From assembly GCA_022565365.1 (NCBI GenBank), contig JAIUMW010000005.1, positions 1 through 38,643 on the forward strand: a stretch of 38,643 nt of DNA, given 5' to 3'. The position numbers and the translations under genes are program-made. Under the pieces are notes generated by a model that searched no databases, was not told the DNA's origin, and saw only the letters and a program-made list of their open reading frames with translations. Shown piece after piece: positions 18,625 to 25,675 of this stretch. The DNA is from Oceanicaulis sp. (GTDB taxonomy: Bacteria > Pseudomonadota > Alphaproteobacteria > Caulobacterales > Maricaulaceae). Positions within the stretch are counted from its first letter, which is position 1. Each line of letters begins with the position of its first letter.

Positions 18625-18650
18625 GGAACAAAGTCACGCTGATGCACGTT
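18625..18650 (+). promoter_or_regulatory. EcfG (general stress response sigma) promoter
   Basis: GGAAC at 18625-18629 and CGTT at 18647-18650 are separated by 17 bases. This matches the alphaproteobacterial EcfG/SigT promoter consensus GGAAC-N16-17-CGTT. It lies 110 bases upstream of csbD and just after the holin-like gene, giving csbD an mRNA leader of roughly 100 bases. The match was found by eye. Confidence 0.8.
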
Positions 18651-18703
18651 AGAGTCAGGCCGGCGCTCGCCGGTGATGATGTTCATCGCGCACGCTGCGC
18701 TCA

Positions 18704-18720
18704 GGCCGGACCGTCCGGCC
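18704..18720 (+). repeat. Inverted repeat in the csbD leader
   Basis: Perfect inverted repeat GGCCGGAC-C-GTCCGGCC, 40 bases before the csbD start codon and inside the leader expected from the EcfG promoter. It could fold into a stem-loop in the mRNA. High GC content makes such repeats common, so function is not established. Confidence 0.45.
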
Positions 18721-18759
18721 GCTGGCCGGCGCTGACGCTCAGAAAAAGGAAATCAGATC

Positions 18760-18933
18760 ATGGGTGACGACCGCGCCAAGGGAACCGCCAAGCAGGCCAA
18801 GGGCAATGTCAAGCAAGCCGCCGGAAAGGTCACCGGTGACAAGAAGCTCGAGTTTGAAGGCAAGGCCGACAAGGCCGCCGGTTCGGTCCAGAAGACTGTC
18901 GGCAAGGCCAAGGACGCAGCCCGCAAGTCATAG
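18760..18933 (+). CDS. CsbD family stress-response protein
   Basis: A 57-residue, Lys/Ala/Gly-rich hydrophilic protein containing the CsbD repeat pattern (KGTAKQAKGNVKQAAGKVTG, then FEGKADKAAGSVQ). CsbD proteins are small, probably disordered proteins induced in stationary phase and general stress; their molecular role is unknown. AAGGA precedes the ATG by about 11 bases. The EcfG promoter at 18625-18650 fits stress control. A strong hairpin follows the stop, so it is probably a single-gene transcript. Confidence 0.9.
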   Translation: MGDDRAKGTAKQAKGNVKQAAGKVTGDKKLEFEGKADKAAGSVQKTVGKAKDAARKS

Positions 18934-18947
18934 CTACGCCACCGGGG

Positions 18948-18985
18948 CGCTCTGCCTGACCGCCGCGAGGCGGCCGGGCAGAGCG
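18948..18985 (+). terminator. Hairpin terminator after csbD
   Basis: Outer stem CGCTCTGCC (18948-18956) pairs with GGCAGAGCG (18977-18985), and an inner stem CCGCC/GGCGG closes on a GCGA tetraloop. It lies 14 bases after the csbD stop. Only two T bases follow, so it is not a textbook intrinsic terminator, but stem strength and position favour termination. Confidence 0.6.
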
Positions 18986-19004
18986 TTCCGCCCGTCATTC
19001 AACA

Positions 19005-19020
19005 CCTGAATATTTTCAGG
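19005..19020 (+). repeat. Inverted repeat before the DUF3309 gene
   Basis: CCTGAA-TATT-TTCAGG, a perfect 6-base inverted repeat with an AT spacer in otherwise GC-rich DNA. It ends 14 bases before the GTG start and abuts the ribosome site AAAAGGA. It may be an operator or an mRNA hairpin next to the translation start. Confidence 0.4.
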
Positions 19021-19034
19021 AAAAGGACAATCCC

Positions 19035-19190
19035 GTGCTTGGAACCATTCTGATTATCATCCTCATCCTGGCGCTGATCGGCTCGCTGCCGCGCTGGGGC
19101 CACAGCCGGTCCTGGGGCTATGCGCCCAGCGGCGGTGTCGGCGTCATTCTTGTGATCCTGGTGATTCTGGTCCTGCTTGGCCGCATATAG
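19035..19190 (+). CDS. DUF3309 small membrane protein
   Basis: A 51-residue protein with two hydrophobic spans (about 2-14 and 34-50) around a loop containing LPRWGHSRSWGYAPSGG, the hallmark of DUF3309 proteins found widely in Proteobacteria. Function is unknown; they are often near stress genes, as here. The start is GTG at 19035 with AAAAGGA about 8 bases upstream. Confidence 0.85.
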   Translation: MLGTILIIILILALIGSLPRWGHSRSWGYAPSGGVGVILVILVILVLLGRI

Positions 19191-19215
19191 CGCGCCGCCA
19201 GTCCCGCGGGCGGCT

Positions 19216-19452
19216 TCATACTGGACGGCGCACCGAGTTGCCGCCGTCCAGTATGGCGTTGATCAGGGCCGCGACGCCGGCGTGGAGCGCGTCGTCATCG
19301 CCCGGCGGGGCGTCTTCATGAGCCGCCGCAGCGTCTTTCAGAATGCCGACAATATCGGCCTCGGGCAGGATCTTGCGGTCGTTGAGGGCAAGAAGCAGCG
19401 ACTCGCAGATCGAGAGAGCGGCTGTTCCGGCGATGTCATGGGGAGGGGTCAT
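19216..19452 (-). CDS. Conserved-looking small protein of unknown function
   Basis: A 78-residue protein, start ATG at 19452, that looks helical and acidic (ALSICESLLLALNDRKILPE, then LKDAAAAHEDA). Small proteins with a similar 'A-x-SI-x-E-SLLLAL' beginning seem familiar from alphaproteobacteria, but no named family could be assigned. The ribosome site is weak. It is divergent from the Crp-family regulator, with 176 bases between the starts, which suggests it may be a target of that regulator. Upstream starts in the same frame add an unlikely basic tail. Confidence 0.6.
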   Translation of the reverse strand: MTPPHDIAGTAALSICESLLLALNDRKILPEADIVGILKDAAAAHEDAPPGDDDALHAGVAALINAILDGGNSVRRPV

Positions 19453-19628
19453 GATCCGTTTCGCTTTCCGACAGGGCCATGTGGCCCCGTCCCGATTTGC
19501 TGGAATCTCTCGCAACCATAGGCGCAATATGATATGAAGAACTTATACAAAGCAGCTTCAAACCCTGCTTTCGCAGTGATCTGCATCGGCCGGCGCAGGC
19601 GCGCCGGTCCCCTCTGGAAGTCCGACAA

Positions 19629-20357
19629 TTGACCCAGCTCAGCCCGCTGACGCGCAAGCTGTCAGCCTTTGTGGCCCTTTCACCGGCGGATTTGTCGACG
19701 CTGGCGCGCTTTGACCAGCGGCGCCGGACCTTTCTGTGCGGCCACCAGCTGGTTCATGAGGGCCAGCGCAACGCGTCGGCTTTCGTCCTGTCCGATGGCT
19801 GGGTCTGCTCGTACAAAATCCTGCCCGATGGCGAGCGCCAGATCGTCGACTTCCAGATCCCCGGCGATTTTCTCGGCCTGCGCAGCATCCTCTTCCGCAC
19901 CTCCGATCACACTGTGGAAGCCATCACCCGCATCCAGGCGTCGGAAGTTCTGGCCGCTGATATATTCGACGCATTCGAGAATGCGCCGCGCCTGGCCACC
20001 GCCGTGCTGTGGGCCGCTTCGCGCGACGAGGCGATGGTGGTGGAGCATCTGGTCAATCTGGGCCGGCGCCCGGCGGACGTGCGCATGGCGCACTTCCTTC
20101 TGGAGCTGGCTACCCGCCTTCATCTGGTGGGCGTGGGCGACCGGACGGGCTTTACCTGTCCGCTGACACAGTATCACCTGGCCGACGCGCTGGGCCTGAC
20201 GGCTGTGCATGTGAACCGCGTCCTGCGCCTTTTGCGCGAGGCCGGCCTTGTCACTTTTCAGAAAGGGCGCGTCACCTTCAATGATTTCAACGGCCTGGTG
20301 GCGCTGGCAGGCTTTGACACCGGATATCTGGACCAGGACGGGCCGCTTTTGCGCTGA
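19629..20357 (+). CDS. Crp/Fnr family transcriptional regulator
   Basis: A 242-residue regulator with an N-terminal cyclic-nucleotide-binding-type beta roll (VLSDGWVCSYKILPDGERQI, then IPGDFLG) and a C-terminal winged helix-turn-helix (LADALGLTAVHVNRVLRLLR, about 183-202). There is no N-terminal Cys cluster, so it is not an Fe-S oxygen sensor like Fnr; the cAMP-contacting residues were not verified. The best start is TTG at 19629 after GGAAG. Members of this subgroup often control stress or redox genes, which fits the CsbD/DUF3309 neighbours. It ends 4 bases from the convergent DUF2794 gene. Confidence 0.9.
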   Translation: MTQLSPLTRKLSAFVALSPADLSTLARFDQRRRTFLCGHQLVHEGQRNASAFVLSDGWVCSYKILPDGERQIVDFQIPGDFLGLRSILFRTSDHTVEAITRIQASEVLAADIFDAFENAPRLATAVLWAASRDEAMVVEHLVNLGRRPADVRMAHFLLELATRLHLVGVGDRTGFTCPLTQYHLADALGLTAVHVNRVLRLLREAGLVTFQKGRVTFNDFNGLVALAGFDTGYLDQDGPLLR

Positions 20358-20361
20358 GGCC

Positions 20362-20715
20362 CTAATCGGTGCGCCAGGCGAGCTTTTTCAGCTGCCGGTC
20401 GAACACCGCCAGCACCGCGTTCAGCTCATGGCCGCGTTTCAGGATGGCGCCGCCTCCGCCTATTACTTTCCAGGCGCCCTGACGGCGTGCATCGGCGGGC
20501 GTTTTGACAATGCGGTAGAGCGGAAAATCGGCCGAGTGGCGGAAGATCGAGAACTCGGCCCGGTCCTTCAGCCCGTCAATGGCGTAGTCGCGCCACTCCC
20601 CGCCAGCGACCATCATCCCGTAGAGCCAGAGAATGCGGTCAAGCTCGGCGCGCTCGAACATGATCCGGTCGTCGCGCGGAGCGGTCGGGGAATGTGGCGT
20701 CATGAAACCATCCAT
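20362..20715 (-). CDS. DUF2794 family protein
   Basis: A 117-residue protein containing the DUF2794 core: FERAELDRILWLYGMMVAGG, EWRDYAIDGLKDRAEFSIFR, PLYRI and LKRGHEL. The family is restricted mostly to alphaproteobacteria and its function is unknown. Two starts are possible, ATG 20715 and ATG 20703 (MTPHSP); the first lies within a TTGCGA-CA-TCGCAA palindrome, the second has GGATGG upstream. It is convergent with the Crp-family gene. Confidence 0.88.
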   Translation of the reverse strand: MDGFMTPHSPTAPRDDRIMFERAELDRILWLYGMMVAGGEWRDYAIDGLKDRAEFSIFRHSADFPLYRIVKTPADARRQGAWKVIGGGGAILKRGHELNAVLAVFDRQLKKLAWRTD

Positions 20716-20761
20716 TGCGACATCGCAACAAGCTTACAGAGAATTCACATTGCGCCGCAAT
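20715..20761. repeat. Two TTGC/GCAA inverted repeats at the DUF2794 start
   Basis: TTGCGA-CA-TCGCAA at 20715-20728 and ATTGC-GCC-GCAAT at 20749-20761 lie together at the 5' end of the DUF2794 gene, about 33 bases apart centre to centre. The shared TTGC...GCAA arms suggest an operator pair, but half-site spacing differs (6 and 3 bases), so a common binding protein is uncertain. Confidence 0.35.
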
Positions 20762-21031
20762 CCGGCCATGTTTTGGTCCTTGCGCAGCCTCACCCCGCTT
20801 CCAACGTGAATCCTGCCGGTCAGTGCGGTCAAGACCGCCGGGTCTGGATTCACAGCCCCCCCAGCCCCCCGGATCCGGAGGGTTCGCACTGGCCGGCGCC
20901 TAACCTTCCCTTAAGATTTCCAGCCTGAATTGCCTCTCCTGACGCCCAATGGCGCCGGAGCGGTGGCGCATGGTTGCGCCATGCGATATCGCTGGTGCGT
21001 CCCCAATTCAGCCCCGCCCAGCGGACACGCC
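20716..21031. other. Intergenic region between DUF2794 and the ABC operon
   Basis: No gene is seen in these 316 bases. They hold the TTGC/GCAA repeats at the left end, short GC palindromes (GCGGTC-AA-GACCGC at 20825-20838 and CCGGATCCGG at about 20869-20878), and a CtrA-like box at 20900-20914. The region must contain promoters for both divergent units. Confidence 0.6.
20900..20914 (+). promoter_or_regulatory. CtrA-like binding box
   Basis: CTAA-N7-TTAA (N7 = CCTTCCC) matches 7 of 8 defined bases of the CtrA consensus TTAA-N7-TTAA known from Caulobacter. It lies 118 bases upstream of the first gene of the ABC operon. TTAA is rare in this GC-rich DNA, which raises its value, but one mismatch remains. 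Confidence 0.45.
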
Positions 21032-21787
21032 ATGATCCTCGCCGACTCCCTGGTCAAAACCTTCGCCGGCAAAGCGGCGGTGGACCATGTCAGCTTCGAG
21101 GTCCGTCAGGGCGAGGTGCTGGGCTTTCTCGGTCCCAATGGCGCGGGCAAATCCACCACCATGCGCATGATCGCCGGGTGTCTGGAGCCTGATGGCGGCC
21201 GGGCGCTGGTGGCCGGGTTCGACAGCGCCATGCAGCGCCGTCTGGCGCAAACCCAGCTGGGTTATCTGCCTGAAGGCGCGCCTGCCTACCCGGCCATGAC
21301 CGCGCGCAGCTTTGTACGTTTCTGCCTGCGCGCGCGCGGCTTTTCCGGCGCGGATCTGGATACGGCGTGTGAGCGCGCGCTGGACCGCGCCAATCTGGGC
21401 GAGGCTGCGCACAAGGCGATCGGGACCCTGTCCAAGGGATACAAGCGCCGGGCGGCGCTGGCCGCCGCCATCGCCCATGACCCGCCCGTTTTGATTCTCG
21501 ACGAGCCCACCGACGGGCTTGACCCCAATCAGAAAGACGGCGTGCGCGCCCTGATCACCGCCATGGCGCCGGACAAGGCGATCATCATCTCCACCCATTT
21601 GCTGGATGAGGTGGAGGCGATCTGCACGCGCGCCATCATCATCGCGGACGGGCGCATTCTGGCCGACGACACCCCCGCCGCACTGGCGGCCCGCAGCCCG
21701 GACGGCGATATCCGCTCGGCCTTCCGCGCCCTGACCTCGATGAGCGGCGAGGCGATTTCCAGCCGCCCGCGCAGGCGCGCGCCGTGA
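21032..21787 (+). CDS. ABC transporter ATP-binding protein (GldA-like)
   Basis: A 251-residue ATPase with Walker A GPNGAGKST, signature region LSKGYKRRAALAAA, Walker B LILDEPTDGLDPNQ and the switch His in ISTHLLDEV. Sequence and operon place it with GldA/ABC-2 type exporters. The ATG at 21032 is preferred because the ATPase fold begins immediately (MILADSLVKTFAGK); an upstream in-frame extension from 20930 is not family-like. It overlaps the permease start by four bases (GTGA). Confidence 0.92.
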   Translation: MILADSLVKTFAGKAAVDHVSFEVRQGEVLGFLGPNGAGKSTTMRMIAGCLEPDGGRALVAGFDSAMQRRLAQTQLGYLPEGAPAYPAMTARSFVRFCLRARGFSGADLDTACERALDRANLGEAAHKAIGTLSKGYKRRAALAAAIAHDPPVLILDEPTDGLDPNQKDGVRALITAMAPDKAIIISTHLLDEVEAICTRAIIIADGRILADDTPAALAARSPDGDIRSAFRALTSMSGEAISSRPRRRAP

Positions 21788-22524
21788 CCGGTCTCAACGC
21801 CATCTACCGCCGCGAGCTGGCGGCCTATTTCCAGACGCCTCTGGCCTGGGTCTTCCTGACCGTGTTCGCCATCGCCGCGCCCAGCCTGACCTGGCAGACC
21901 GGGCGGCTGTTCGAGACCGGACGGGCCGATCTGGCGCCGCTGTTTGACTATCTGCCCTGGCTCCTGCTGGTGCTGATGCCGGCGCTGGCCATGCGCGCCT
22001 GGGCCGAGGAGCGCGACCGCGGCACGCTGGAGACGCTGCTGGCGAGCCCTGTCGCCCTGTGGGAAGTGGCCGCGGGCAAGTTCCTGGCGGCCTGGACGGT
22101 GGCCGGTCTCGCTCTGGCGCTGACCTTCCCCTTGTGGATCGCCATCAACTGGCTGGGCTCGCCCGACAACGCCGCTACCGCTACGGCCTATTTCGGCGCA
22201 TTGCTGCTGGCGGGCGGCTATCTCGCCATCGGTCAGGCGCTGTCGGCCACCACCACCAATCAGGTGATCGCGTTTGTGCTGGGCGCTGCGGCGTGCCTGC
22301 TGATCACGCTGGCCGGCCTGCCGCTGGTGCTGGACGCCTTGTCGGCCTGGCTGCCGGGCGCGGCGGCCGAGGCGCTGGCCGAGCTGTCGGCCCTGTCGCG
22401 CTTTGAATCGCTGCGCCGGGGCGTCATCAGCCTGCCCGACATCGCCTATTTCCTCAGCCTGATCGCGCTGGGCCTGGCCTGCGCCATGACATTGATCGAT
22501 GCACGCCGGGGAGGCGGACGATGA
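21784..22524 (+). CDS. ABC-2 type permease (GldF-like)
   Basis: A 246-residue inner-membrane protein with about six hydrophobic spans and the ABC-2 permease hallmark EERDRGTLETLLASPVALWEV near residues 75-95. The N-terminus (IYRRELAAYFQTPLAWVF) is also typical. It starts with GTG overlapping the ATPase stop and ends overlapping the next start (ATGA). With the ATPase it forms the pump core; the substrate is unknown. Confidence 0.9.
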   Translation: MTGLNAIYRRELAAYFQTPLAWVFLTVFAIAAPSLTWQTGRLFETGRADLAPLFDYLPWLLLVLMPALAMRAWAEERDRGTLETLLASPVALWEVAAGKFLAAWTVAGLALALTFPLWIAINWLGSPDNAATATAYFGALLLAGGYLAIGQALSATTTNQVIAFVLGAAACLLITLAGLPLVLDALSAWLPGAAAEALAELSALSRFESLRRGVISLPDIAYFLSLIALGLACAMTLIDARRGGGR

Positions 22525-24368
22525 GTGCGGGCCGGTTCATTGCGGTGATGATCATCAGCCTGATCCTGGGTTTCGCCGGGCTCAACCTGTTCATGCGCGC
22601 CACGCTGGAAGGGGTGCGCCTTGATCTCACCGAGGGACAGCTCTACCGCCTGTCGCCGGGCGCGCTGGCCATGATCGACCGGCTCGATGAGCCGGTGAGC
22701 CTGACCTTCTATTATTCGCGCAGCGAGGCGGCCCATTACCCGGCGGTGCGCGCCTATGGCGCGCGGGTGCGCGAGCTCTTGCGCACGCTGGCGGCGCGCT
22801 CGGGCGGGCGCCTGATTCTGCAGGAGATCGACCCCGCCCCCTTCTCGGCGCAGGAGGATGCGGCCATCGCTGCGGGCCTGTCGCCCCTGCCCACCGATGA
22901 TGGCGGCCAGATTTTCTTCGGCCTCACCGCCCGCAACGCCATCGATGAGGCGCGGCGCATCGCGTTCTTCGATCCGCGCGACGAGGCGCGGCTGGAATAT
23001 GAGATCGTGCGCGCCATCACCGAGCTGGAGCGCGCGCGCACGCCCGTCATCGCCATCGCCACTTCCCTGCCGCTGGCGCCGGCGCGCGGGGGGACGGCGT
23101 CCAACCCGATCATCGCCGATCTGGCTGAAACCTTTCAGATTGTCTGGCTGGACCAGGATTTCGACGCCATCCCGGCCGAGGCCGACGCGCTCTTCCTCAT
23201 CCATCCTGAACCGCTCACCGCTGGTCAGACCTATCTGGTGGACCAGTTCGTATTGGCGCGCGGGCGGGTGCTGGCGGCGGTGGACCCTCTGTCGCACTAC
23301 GCCCTGAAGCCCGGCCCGGACGGGCTGCCGCCCTTGCGCGCGCGCCGCGATTCCGATCTGGGCGGGCTTCTGGCTCACTGGGGCGTTTTGTTCGACGTCA
23401 ACACCGTGGCCATGGACGCCGAAGCCGGCCTGCCGGTGCAAATACAAGAGGCCGGACGCACGCGCATGCGCGCCTATCCGCTCTGGTTCTCGGTGCCGCC
23501 TGCGGGCCTTGATCGCGATCTGCCGGCCGTGGCCGCCCTGTCGCGCGGCATCAATCTGGGGTCGCCCGGCGCGCTCAGCCCTGCGCCGGGGCTGGAAGAC
23601 CGGTTCTCCGCGCTGATCCAGACCGGGCCCGGCGCGGGGCGCCTCGACGTGGACCGGGCCGCGGCCTCGCCCTCGCCTGAAGACATCATGCGCGTCTACG
23701 CCCCCGCCCTCGATGCGCCGCTGGTGCTGGGCGCGCGGGTGTCGGGGCGTTTCGCCAGCGCCTTTCCCGAAGGCCCCCCGGCGGGCGAGGGCCTGTTCGC
23801 GCCCGGCGATCATCTGGCCCAGTCAGACGTAAGCGCCGAAATCGTCATCCTGGCCGACAGCGATCTGTTCGATCCGGCCTTCTTCTTGCGCAATGACCCG
23901 GTGCAGGGCCAGCAATTGGTCGCCGATAATCTGGCGCTCGTGCTCAATCTCGCCGACTGGCTGGCGGGCGATCCGGCGCTGGTGGGGCTGCGCGCGCGCG
24001 CCAGCTCCGCCCGGCCCATGGTGCGCGTGGACCGGCTGCGCAGCGAGGCTGAAGCGCGCTACCTCACTCTTGAAGACCAGCTGCAGGCGAGCCTGCAGGA
24101 CGCTGAAGCGCGCCTGGCCGAGCTCAGCCGCACGGGCCGCGCCTCGGCGCTGGGCGGGGTGGATGGCGCCGGAACGTCGGAAGCCGAGGCCTTGCGCGCC
24201 ACGATCACTGATGCGCGCGCCCGCCTGCGTGAGATCGAGCGGGGCTTCCGCGTGGAGATTGACGCGCTGGAGCGGGCCCTGATGATCTGGACGCTGTGGA
24301 TCCCCGCTGGCGGCGTGATCCTCTTGGGCGGCGGGTTCGGTCTCTACCGGCGCTGGAGACGGCCATGA
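22521..24368 (+). CDS. GldG-like ABC transporter auxiliary protein
   Basis: A 615-residue protein with an N-terminal membrane span (about 7-26), a large periplasmic part and a C-terminal span (WIPAGGVILLGGGFGLY) with a basic tail. The early segment LDLTEGQLYRLSPGA is characteristic of the GldG/ABC_transp_aux family; the body has a DUF-type beta-rich domain (YYSRSEAAHYPAVRAYGARV) and a late coiled-coil-like stretch (about 510-590). GldG is needed for gliding in Bacteroidetes, but alphaproteobacterial homologues are uncharacterised. It is translationally coupled on both sides. Confidence 0.87.
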   Translation: MSAGRFIAVMIISLILGFAGLNLFMRATLEGVRLDLTEGQLYRLSPGALAMIDRLDEPVSLTFYYSRSEAAHYPAVRAYGARVRELLRTLAARSGGRLILQEIDPAPFSAQEDAAIAAGLSPLPTDDGGQIFFGLTARNAIDEARRIAFFDPRDEARLEYEIVRAITELERARTPVIAIATSLPLAPARGGTASNPIIADLAETFQIVWLDQDFDAIPAEADALFLIHPEPLTAGQTYLVDQFVLARGRVLAAVDPLSHYALKPGPDGLPPLRARRDSDLGGLLAHWGVLFDVNTVAMDAEAGLPVQIQEAGRTRMRAYPLWFSVPPAGLDRDLPAVAALSRGINLGSPGALSPAPGLEDRFSALIQTGPGAGRLDVDRAAASPSPEDIMRVYAPALDAPLVLGARVSGRFASAFPEGPPAGEGLFAPGDHLAQSDVSAEIVILADSDLFDPAFFLRNDPVQGQQLVADNLALVLNLADWLAGDPALVGLRARASSARPMVRVDRLRSEAEARYLTLEDQLQASLQDAEARLAELSRTGRASALGGVDGAGTSEAEALRATITDARARLREIERGFRVEIDALERALMIWTLWIPAGGVILLGGGFGLYRRWRRP

Positions 24369-25447
24369 CACAGACCGGCACGCCCCAGCCCGATGCGACG
24401 CCTGAGACCCCGCCCGCTGCGCCGGCCCTGACCGCGCCGGCCCTGCGCCGACGCCGCCAGGCGCTGACGGCTGCGCTGACCGCCGCTGCTCTGGTGCTGG
24501 TCGGCGCGCTGGCCCTGTGGCGTGAAGCGGCCACCGGCGCGCCGCCGGGCGTGTCGGGACCCGTCGCGCCAGGCTGGGCGGCTGAAGCGCCGCGCGCCGA
24601 GCGGATCGAGATCATCAGCGCGGACACCCAGTTCGTCCTGCAGCGCACGCCCGACGGCTGGGTCATGCCCTCGCGCGGCGATTACCCCGTGCGTCCCGAA
24701 CGCATCGCCGAGCTGGACGAGGCGCTACGCGGCCTCAGCTTCGCGCGCGCGCTGACCCGCGACCCGGACCGTTTCGCGCGCCTGGGGCTTGATGACCCGA
24801 TGGAGGATGGCGCGGGGGTTCGCCTGACCGTGCTGGATGGGTCCGACCGGGTGCTGGTCTCGCTGATCGCCGGATCGCGCCGGGGCGATGCCGGCCAGTA
24901 TGTGCGCACCGAGGGCTCGCCGCGCGCCTTCGCCGCGGACGGGACCCTGCCCGAGCTCGCCGATCCCGGGCGCTGGCTGGGCCTGGATTTCTGGGACATC
25001 GATCCGGGCAGCGTCGCGCGCGCCGATGTGCGGCCCGCCCGCGGTCCGGCCTACGCCCTTGGCCGCGAGGCGCCCACCGACCGCCATCACGCCCTGACCT
25101 CGCCGGCCGGCTGGCGCCTGATCACAGCCGGGGCGGGCAACGGCGTCGCCACGGCCGGGGCAAGGCTGCGCTTTCGCGATGTGCGCCCGGACCAGGCCCT
25201 GACCGGCGCCTTCACGGCGCGCCATTCCGGCGTCAGCTTTGACGGTCTCGCCTGGCGCTTCGACTTCCTGGCCGAGGGCGATGAGCGCTGGGCCCGCATC
25301 GAGGTGCGCGCCCTGGCGCCCGAAGCCGAGGCGCGCGCCGCGGAGCTGAACGAACGCACCAGAGGCTGGGCGTTTCTGGTCAGCCCCGACGCCTATGAGC
25401 GCCTGACCCGCCCGCTGGCCGATCTGGCCGAGCCATCGGCTGACTGA
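24365..25447 (+). CDS. DUF4340 domain protein of the Gld-like transporter
   Basis: A 360-residue protein with a Pro/Ala-rich cytoplasmic N-terminus, one membrane span (about 36-54) and an extracytoplasmic DUF4340 region (AERIEIISADTQFVLQRTPDG, then LDEALRGLSFARALT). Its ATG overlaps the stop of the GldG-like gene by four bases. DUF4340 proteins typically follow GldG-like genes in this type of operon; role unknown. The frame could be opened further upstream, but that would lie entirely inside the previous gene. Confidence 0.83.
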   Translation: MTQTGTPQPDATPETPPAAPALTAPALRRRRQALTAALTAAALVLVGALALWREAATGAPPGVSGPVAPGWAAEAPRAERIEIISADTQFVLQRTPDGWVMPSRGDYPVRPERIAELDEALRGLSFARALTRDPDRFARLGLDDPMEDGAGVRLTVLDGSDRVLVSLIAGSRRGDAGQYVRTEGSPRAFAADGTLPELADPGRWLGLDFWDIDPGSVARADVRPARGPAYALGREAPTDRHHALTSPAGWRLITAGAGNGVATAGARLRFRDVRPDQALTGAFTARHSGVSFDGLAWRFDFLAEGDERWARIEVRALAPEAEARAAELNERTRGWAFLVSPDAYERLTRPLADLAEPSAD

Positions 25448-25643
25448 GCGGGGCGCGTCAGCTTGGGTCTGCCGGGGGGTAAGCGCGATGACGCCAAACG
25501 GGCCGGGTTGAACACCCAAACACCCGCTGAGAACCCATAGACCGCGATTTTGAACTCCTGGCGCAGGGTGATGACGCCCTCTATCCCGCGCCGCCGTGAC
25601 ATCTGTCCCGTGCGCTATCCCCGCTTTTCCGGCGCGATCAGCG

Positions 25644-25657
25644 GAGCGTTAACGCTC
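25644..25657. promoter_or_regulatory. Perfect 14-base palindrome upstream of the hybrid kinase
   Basis: GAGCGTTAACGCTC is a perfect palindrome ending 18 bases before the ATG of the histidine kinase. Its place at the expected promoter/leader region suggests an operator for a dimeric regulator, perhaps the kinase's own pathway. It contains one TTAA, a CtrA half-site. Confidence 0.4.
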
Positions 25658-25675
25658 TCATGGCATATCCGAAGC

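Noticed and set aside
22446-23813. 455-residue minus-strand frame opposite the GldG-like gene
   Set aside because: No domain is recognisable, composition is typical of antisense GC-rich frames, and it opposes a well supported operon gene.
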